NCBI RefSeq assembly: GCF_000519185.1
Contig: NZ_JAFA01000014.1
Span: 124,001 to 188,000 of the forward strand
DNA length: 64,000 nt
From: Paraburkholderia nodosa DSM 21604
GTDB taxonomy: Bacteria; Pseudomonadota; Gammaproteobacteria; Burkholderiales; Burkholderiaceae
Reading direction: 5' to 3'
Shown: positions 59,682-64,000 of the stretch, one piece after another
Numbering within the stretch: the first letter of the stretch is position 1
How the letters are laid out: each line of letters begins with the position of its first letter
Made by a program: the position numbers and the translations under genes
The notes under the pieces: generated by a model
Told to the model about the DNA's origin: nothing
Database searches by the model: none
What the model saw: the letters and a program-made list of their open reading frames with translations, nothing else

Positions 59682-60083
59682 CATTTGGCGCAATCGTAGT
59701 ACGCCCGGCAGAGAAATACCAGCGTCTTTTCCTTGGGGTAAGTGCGGATACCCACCTTTCAATTCGCAAGCATTGCCTGCGTTGGCGGGCTTGAAACAGG
59801 GCAGGACTGGCAACCTGCATTTCCAGTCCAGGCAGATAAAAGGCTTCTGGTCCCACGACGCCCGATCCAGCAAACGTGAATTGCACAACTTGCTGTGCCC
59901 GGAACAGGCTGATTGATATCTACAGACCTCGCGCGCCATGACCCCAGAACTCGACGTCGATTTGTCCGTGTAAATGGTAGGAGTCTTAACTAATGTGGCC
60001 CTGCCATCAGCGCGCATCGAATCTGTGGATGCTTTCAGATCCAGGCGCGCCGTTGACCTCGTGACAAGTATTCGAGTTCTAGC
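59682..60083. other. Intergenic region without visible gene
   Basis: About 400 bp lie between the operator and the end of the stress-protein gene. Two overlapping open frames on opposite strands cross it, but neither has a ribosome-binding site or recognisable similarity. I see no clear terminator for the plus-side gene. Confidence 0.4.
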
Positions 60084-61094
60084 CTAGCCGCCGCCCCTGA
60101 CACGTTCCCAACCGTGCCTCACAGCCGTCTTGAAGCGCTCCCATCCGCTTTCCGGATATCGCGACTCCCAGTTCGCGCGCGCACTCGCTTCCACGCCCTG
60201 CCAGTCGGCCCCGCGAAACCGCTCGTCGCGTCCGAGCGTGGCGCCGTGTGAGTAGGCACGTCGATACTCGTCGTATGACGCACCCGTATTCGCATAATGT
60301 GCGTCGTAGTCCTTTCTAAATTCATTGTCGTACGGCTGTTGGTCGTCGTGCTGGCTGCCGAGTCCCGGGTCGCCCATGAAGCCCGTCCCCGATGGACGCT
60401 GGGCGTTTGATGCAGCGGCGTTGCCGTCGTGCGCTTGCGCGGTGTGCGCCTTGACGCCGGCATCAGGATTCGTGCGCGCGAACCCGGCTTCCGACGCACC
60501 CGCTGCGTGCGGCTGCTTTTCCACGCCAGCGGTCGCACCGCGCCCTGCAGGGGTGCCCGTGGAAGGCGTCGGCCGCGCCGCCGATGCGGCCCGCGTGTCG
60601 CCTTGCCATCCGTGTGTGGCTTCGTGCGGCCTGGCGCGTTCGCCGGTCATGGCGCTGCCCGGATGCGCCGCAGGTTCCTGACCTTGCACCTTCGCAGAAC
60701 CAGTACGCCACGCGTTGGCGCGCTCCTCGATGTCGGCAGCGCCCATGCGGAGCATCGTGTCAATCGCCTGATCGACTTGCGATTCAGAAACATCGGCGCT
60801 GATTACCGTGCCACCGCGACGGATGAATTCCCTGTAATCCTCCGCATCCGCTGGATACGCTCCTTTCGTGAAGATGCGCGCGAACAACTGCTCCAGTCGA
60901 TCGAAGACTTTCTTGTGGTGGTGCGTATCGATAGCGCCCTGTAAATAGACACGTGGCCCCTTTTCGCGGGGAGCATCAACCGATATCGAGTAGATGGCAA
61001 TATCCGCTTGCGCTATCGCAGCCTCGCCCAGTGCGCGCTGCGCCGAACACGCATTCGTGTAGCTGTCGTACACGCCTAACACGGTTGGCCTCAT
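60084..61094 (-). CDS. General-stress-type protein with long disordered middle
   Basis: A 336-residue protein. Residues 1-125 (MRPTVLGVYDSYTNACSAQRAL onwards, with PRVYLQGAIDTHHHKKVFDRLEQLF and RRGGTVISADV) form a compact alpha/beta domain like the N-terminal part of general stress protein 17M/YflT. Residues 140-250 are rich in Ala, Gly, Pro and His and look disordered. The C-terminal 80 residues (NEFRKDYDAHYANTG, then RFRGADWQGVEASARANWE and WERFKTAVRHGWERVRG) match tails of stress-induced proteins in this family. GGAGGGG precedes ATG 61094. A stress role is by resemblance only. Confidence 0.72.
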   Translation of the reverse strand: MRPTVLGVYDSYTNACSAQRALGEAAIAQADIAIYSISVDAPREKGPRVYLQGAIDTHHHKKVFDRLEQLFARIFTKGAYPADAEDYREFIRRGGTVISADVSESQVDQAIDTMLRMGAADIEERANAWRTGSAKVQGQEPAAHPGSAMTGERARPHEATHGWQGDTRAASAARPTPSTGTPAGRGATAGVEKQPHAAGASEAGFARTNPDAGVKAHTAQAHDGNAAASNAQRPSGTGFMGDPGLGSQHDDQQPYDNEFRKDYDAHYANTGASYDEYRRAYSHGATLGRDERFRGADWQGVEASARANWESRYPESGWERFKTAVRHGWERVRGGG

Positions 61095-61316
61095 GACTTT
61101 CCCCTCCGCAATTGGCGGGCGGCGTCCTCGCCGCCGTATCGGCGCGAGGCGCAATTCGCATGCCCATATCCGTCGCAATGGCCGCAGCGGCGATAAAGAC
61201 CTGGCAATGAATCGAGCGCTTAAATCGCTGTCGTATCCCCCGAACTGCGCGAAGGCCGGTACGTCCGCTATAGGCGCGTAACATAGTACGCTGATTGCCA
61301 CGGCCCAAGCGCAAGA

Positions 61317-61934
61317 TCAGCATGGGGCGGAAGGATCCGGGTCCACCGTGATCTGCTCAAAGCGCCTCAGCGTCGCAACGCTACAGACCATGATCTCGTA
61401 CAAGTCGATTGCCAGCGCGGTCTCGACACCGCGCCGTTCAAGCCCGGATATCCGGCGCTCCTGGTCAGCCACCAGTTCGACGGCGTGCACAACGCGCTGA
61501 TGCTGCCGATTCGCTATTGCCGACGTCGCGCCCACCCGGCACACGGCGTTATGCGCCAGTGGAAGCGCGCTTGCACTTCCCCACTTCTTGCGCCGTGGAA
61601 GGCTCGCAAGGGTGTCGAGAAGCACACCTGGGTCAAACGGTTTATGGAGAAAACCTTCGACAGCAATACCTGCACCTGTGTCGTCTCCGGACATGAGGAT
61701 GACTGAGACATCGCAAAACCGTGGGATAGCTCGCAACATGGAAATTGCGTCTGGCCCTTCGAGAATGGGCATGTGCACGTCTGAGACAATCACCTCCGGC
61801 GTGGCAGCAAGGGCCGCCGAAACCGCTTCCAGGCCATTCCCGGCGGTCGAGACTTCGTGCCCGGCGTCGTCCAGCAACGTCTGAAGCGCATCACGAAAGG
61901 CTGTATCGTCGTCAGCCAGCAGCACGCGGCTCAT
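61317..61934 (-). CDS. Single-receiver-domain response regulator with helical tail
   Basis: A 205-residue protein. The receiver domain has the acidic pocket D8-D10 (LLADDD), phospho-acceptor D52 (VIVSDVHMP), S82 (LMSGDD) and K98 (FLHKPFDP). There is no DNA-binding or enzymatic output domain. Instead a C-terminal helix, QERRISGLERRGVETALAIDLYEIM, resembles the E/R/L-rich tail of short receiver proteins that act with hybrid kinases. No histidine kinase gene is adjacent; it is 222 bp upstream of the stress-protein gene in the same direction. Confidence 0.88.
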   Translation of the reverse strand: MSRVLLADDDTAFRDALQTLLDDAGHEVSTAGNGLEAVSAALAATPEVIVSDVHMPILEGPDAISMLRAIPRFCDVSVILMSGDDTGAGIAVEGFLHKPFDPGVLLDTLASLPRRKKWGSASALPLAHNAVCRVGATSAIANRQHQRVVHAVELVADQERRISGLERRGVETALAIDLYEIMVCSVATLRRFEQITVDPDPSAPC

Positions 61935-62389
61935 CGCTATTTCCCATACAGTTGGCTATTTCGGCGCATCGGCCGTTCCCACTGACAAAATGCCAGCAAC
62001 TGATTTCGGAAACCACGGAGCGGTCGTGCCCCGAATCGCCTCATTGCGCCGGTAATGCGTCGCCTGACTGGCTAAACGGTGCCAGGAATCTCGCGAGGTT
62101 GGCTGCACGGCGTCACTGCCAAATTTATTATTAGGAATGCAAATAAACAAGATATACAGAACCGCTTGCTCCGTTATCCTGTTGCATAGCCCGCTTCCCC
62201 GTAAATGCCTGCTCTCCCCGCGCCACTTCCCGCCGCTCACGCCAGGAAACGCACCTTTCAAGTACGCTACATCCATCTGTAATGTTTGGTAATAATCCGC
62301 GCATACAATCGTGTCCGTGACAGCTGTCCCGTCGACGGCCATAACGAAAGGTGCTGACCAGATAGTCGCGCGCCGGGAGCAGAGGTTAC
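61935..62389. other. Intergenic region, partly AT-rich
   Basis: About 455 bp between divergent genes. Around 62125-62160 it is markedly AT-rich (atttattattaggaatgcaaataaac), suggesting promoter DNA, but no specific operator or gene is evident. Confidence 0.45.
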
Positions 62390-64000
62390 ATGCAGGAGAG
62401 CAAGGATGAAGCCGGCGTCGCGGAAGTTGGCATCGAACAGGTTTCCGTCTCCGATGGCGTGGCGCAGTTCGACGTGCCGCACCTTTGGGATCTGACCACG
62501 GGCAGCCAGCCGGCGGCGCCCGTCATTCCGTTGCCCCCGGAATTACCGGGTACCCGCAAAGGCTTGCGGGCATTGGCGACTTCACGATTATTCCTCGGGT
62601 TGCTTGCGCTCGCGCTCGTTTGCGCGTGGCTCTTGCCCGGCACGCTTGGCCACGATCCGTGGAAGCAGGACGAAACCTACACCTTCGGCATCATTGAACA
62701 CATGCTCGACACGGGCGATCTGGTCGTCCCGACCAACGCCGGTCAGCCCTTCATGGAAAAGCCGCCCATCTACGATTGGGTGGCAGCCTCACTCGCCTGG
62801 ATGTTCGGCCGGTTTCTCCCGCTGCACGACGCGGCCCGTCTCGCGAGCGTCGTATTCGCAGCGCTCACGCTTGCCTGCACGGCACGTCTCGCCCGGCGCG
62901 CTACCGGCGCCGTCCGCTGGACCGACCTGCGCGTGCCCGGAATGCTCGCGCTCTTCGCCAGCACGCTGGTGGTCGTCAAGCATATCCACGACATGATGAC
63001 GGACGTCGCGCTGATGGCCGGCGCTGCGCTGGCATTCTGCGCGCTTTACGATCTTGTCTGCGCTCACTTGCTGATGGGCGGCGGATTGCATCGTTATCCT
63101 GATGGAGACTGCAACGCTGCACCCGAATGGCCAGATTCCACAGCTTCACAGCAAGCGACCAGTGATTGCCAGGACACCCGCATGCAAGGCCCCGCTGCCC
63201 GGCATGCCGCGGCACTGTTCGGCGTTGGCGTCGGCATCGCCTTTCTGGCAAAGGGCCTGTTCGTGCCGCTGGTGTTCGGTGCGACCACCTGCGCCGCGAT
63301 GCTGCTTTACCCTGCGTGCCGTAGCGCCCGTTTTGCGCGCTCACTGGCACGCTCGGCGCTGTACTTCGCTCCGTTCGCGCTGATCTGGCCGCTTTGCCTT
63401 TATCTGCGCTCCGAAACGCTGTTCAGGATCTGGCTGTGGGACAACAACATCGGCCGCTTCTTCGGCTTTTCGGTAGCGGAACTTGGCTCGGAAAACGTCG
63501 GGCACCTGTTTGTGCTGCGCACGGCGTTGACAGTCGGCTTTCCGGTCGTCCCGCTCGCCCTCGTGGCGCTTGCGGGCGGCGCATGGCGACGTCTACGCGA
63601 GCCGGAAGTTGCGCTGCCTGTGCTGTTTTCCGGGATCGGCTTCGCGGTACTGCAGGCATCGGCGACAGTGCGAGAACTCTACATCTTGCCGTTCATCGCC
63701 CCGCTCTCCCTGCTGGCCATGCAGGGAGTCCGCTATCTGCCGCAGCGGGTGCACCTCGCGTGGGACATGACGAGCCGTATCGTGTTCGGCTCGTTCGTGG
63801 TGCTTGCATGGGCGGTATGGTGGACGATGACGGCCTCCCCCGACACCCATGGTGTCCTGCATTTGCTTGGCCGTTGGCTACCGCTCGAATGGGTGATGCC
63901 AATTCAGCCGAAGCTGATCATCGCGGCGCTCGCCCTCACGCTCGGGTGGGTATTGCTGCTGCCCCTGCTCAGGTCAGCGGGCAATTGGCGCGGCGCATTC
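62390..64000 (+). CDS. ArnT-like membrane glycosyltransferase (3' end outside window)
   Basis: The first 537 codons are visible and the frame is open to the right edge. After a polar leader of about 65 residues, the first membrane helix (RLFLGLLALALVCAWLLPG) is followed by a periplasmic loop with HDPWKQDETYTFG, then GQPFMEKPPIYDWVAASLAWMFG. These are the Asp-Glu and EKPP motifs of the GT-C/GT83 (ArnT) and PMT family, which transfer sugars from a polyprenyl-phosphate carrier to lipid A or proteins. At least ten more hydrophobic segments follow. The acceptor is unknown. GGGAGC lies about 10 bp before the ATG. Confidence 0.85.
   Translation, partial: MQESKDEAGVAEVGIEQVSVSDGVAQFDVPHLWDLTTGSQPAAPVIPLPPELPGTRKGLRALATSRLFLGLLALALVCAWLLPGTLGHDPWKQDETYTFGIIEHMLDTGDLVVPTNAGQPFMEKPPIYDWVAASLAWMFGRFLPLHDAARLASVVFAALTLACTARLARRATGAVRWTDLRVPGMLALFASTLVVVKHIHDMMTDVALMAGAALAFCALYDLVCAHLLMGGGLHRYPDGDCNAAPEWPDSTASQQATSDCQDTRMQGPAARHAAALFGVGVGIAFLAKGLFVPLVFGATTCAAMLLYPACRSARFARSLARSALYFAPFALIWPLCLYLRSETLFRIWLWDNNIGRFFGFSVAELGSENVGHLFVLRTALTVGFPVVPLALVALAGGAWRRLREPEVALPVLFSGIGFAVLQASATVRELYILPFIAPLSLLAMQGVRYLPQRVHLAWDMTSRIVFGSFVVLAWAVWWTMTASPDTHGVLHLLGRWLPLEWVMPIQPKLIIAALALTLGWVLLLPLLRSAGNWRGAF

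Noticed and set aside
59601..60017. Overlapping frames on both strands between the MFS operator and the stress gene
   Set aside because: One contains the LacI operator, neither has a start signal, and no family is recognisable.
1..64000. tRNA or rRNA genes, CRISPR arrays, complete insertion sequences and prophage genes
   Set aside because: I looked for cloverleaf patterns, regularly spaced repeats, transposase motifs and phage structural genes and found none that could be supported.

Overview
The window is GC-rich, densely coded DNA of Burkholderiaceae type, most like Paraburkholderia or a close relative. The evidence is the Gram-negative 16-strand porin, the many LysR, TetR, GntR, AraC and LacI regulators paired with catabolic enzymes, and an oxidative D-apiose gene set of the kind described in Paraburkholderia graminis. 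I saw no tRNA, rRNA, CRISPR array or intact insertion sequence.

Region 1 (1-9.4 kb, all minus strand) is a D-apiose utilisation operon. In transcription order it holds a sugar-binding protein, a DUF2291 lipoprotein, a sugar ABC ATPase, a permease, D-apiose dehydrogenase (apsD), D-apionate lactonase (apnL), an MFS carrier and the 5' part of a D-apionate oxidoisomerase-like gene (apnO) that runs off the left edge. A perfect 13-bp palindrome upstream of the first gene is the probable operator.

Region 2 (9.6-15 kb) holds unrelated small genes: an EamA transporter with a histidine-rich tail, SRPBCC, DUF1697 and NIPSNAP proteins, and a TetR/small-membrane-protein pair with several matching operators. 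It also holds a strong candidate small RNA at 12.0 kb. Region 3 (15-21.2 kb) is a gamma-glutamyltransferase/MFS/GAF/MFS operon facing a GntR regulator, with two related 20-bp operators between them.

Region 4 (21-50 kb) is accessory and mosaic. It carries nnrS with an NsrR-like site, a rutE remnant, and several redox and stress enzymes (aldo-keto reductase, methyltransferase, DJ-1/PfpI, AhpD-like, SDR). Its centrepiece is a bufferin-type RiPP operon (DUF2282 precursor, DUF692/MNIO enzyme, DUF2063 partner, DoxX, NrsF anti-sigma) behind a GTAACC-N16-CGAA promoter, but with no sigma-factor gene in view, followed by a DoxX/NDH-2 fusion. A ParD-like/methionine-aminopeptidase pair lies under a 34-bp inverted repeat. 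Further on are an hmp remnant and several regulator-enzyme pairs. A GST/TetR module is flanked by a 24-bp direct repeat copied from the end of the neighbouring dehydrogenase gene.

Region 5 (50.3-59.7 kb) is a galactarate/glucarate-type sugar-acid regulon. It has a UxaA/GarD dehydratase, MFS carrier, HpaI/GarL aldolase and semialdehyde dehydrogenase in one operon, and a second MFS carrier plus porin in another. Both have the same operator, and a LacI regulator sits between them. Region 6 (60-64 kb) holds a stress-type protein, a response regulator and the start of an ArnT-like membrane glycosyltransferase that runs off the right edge.
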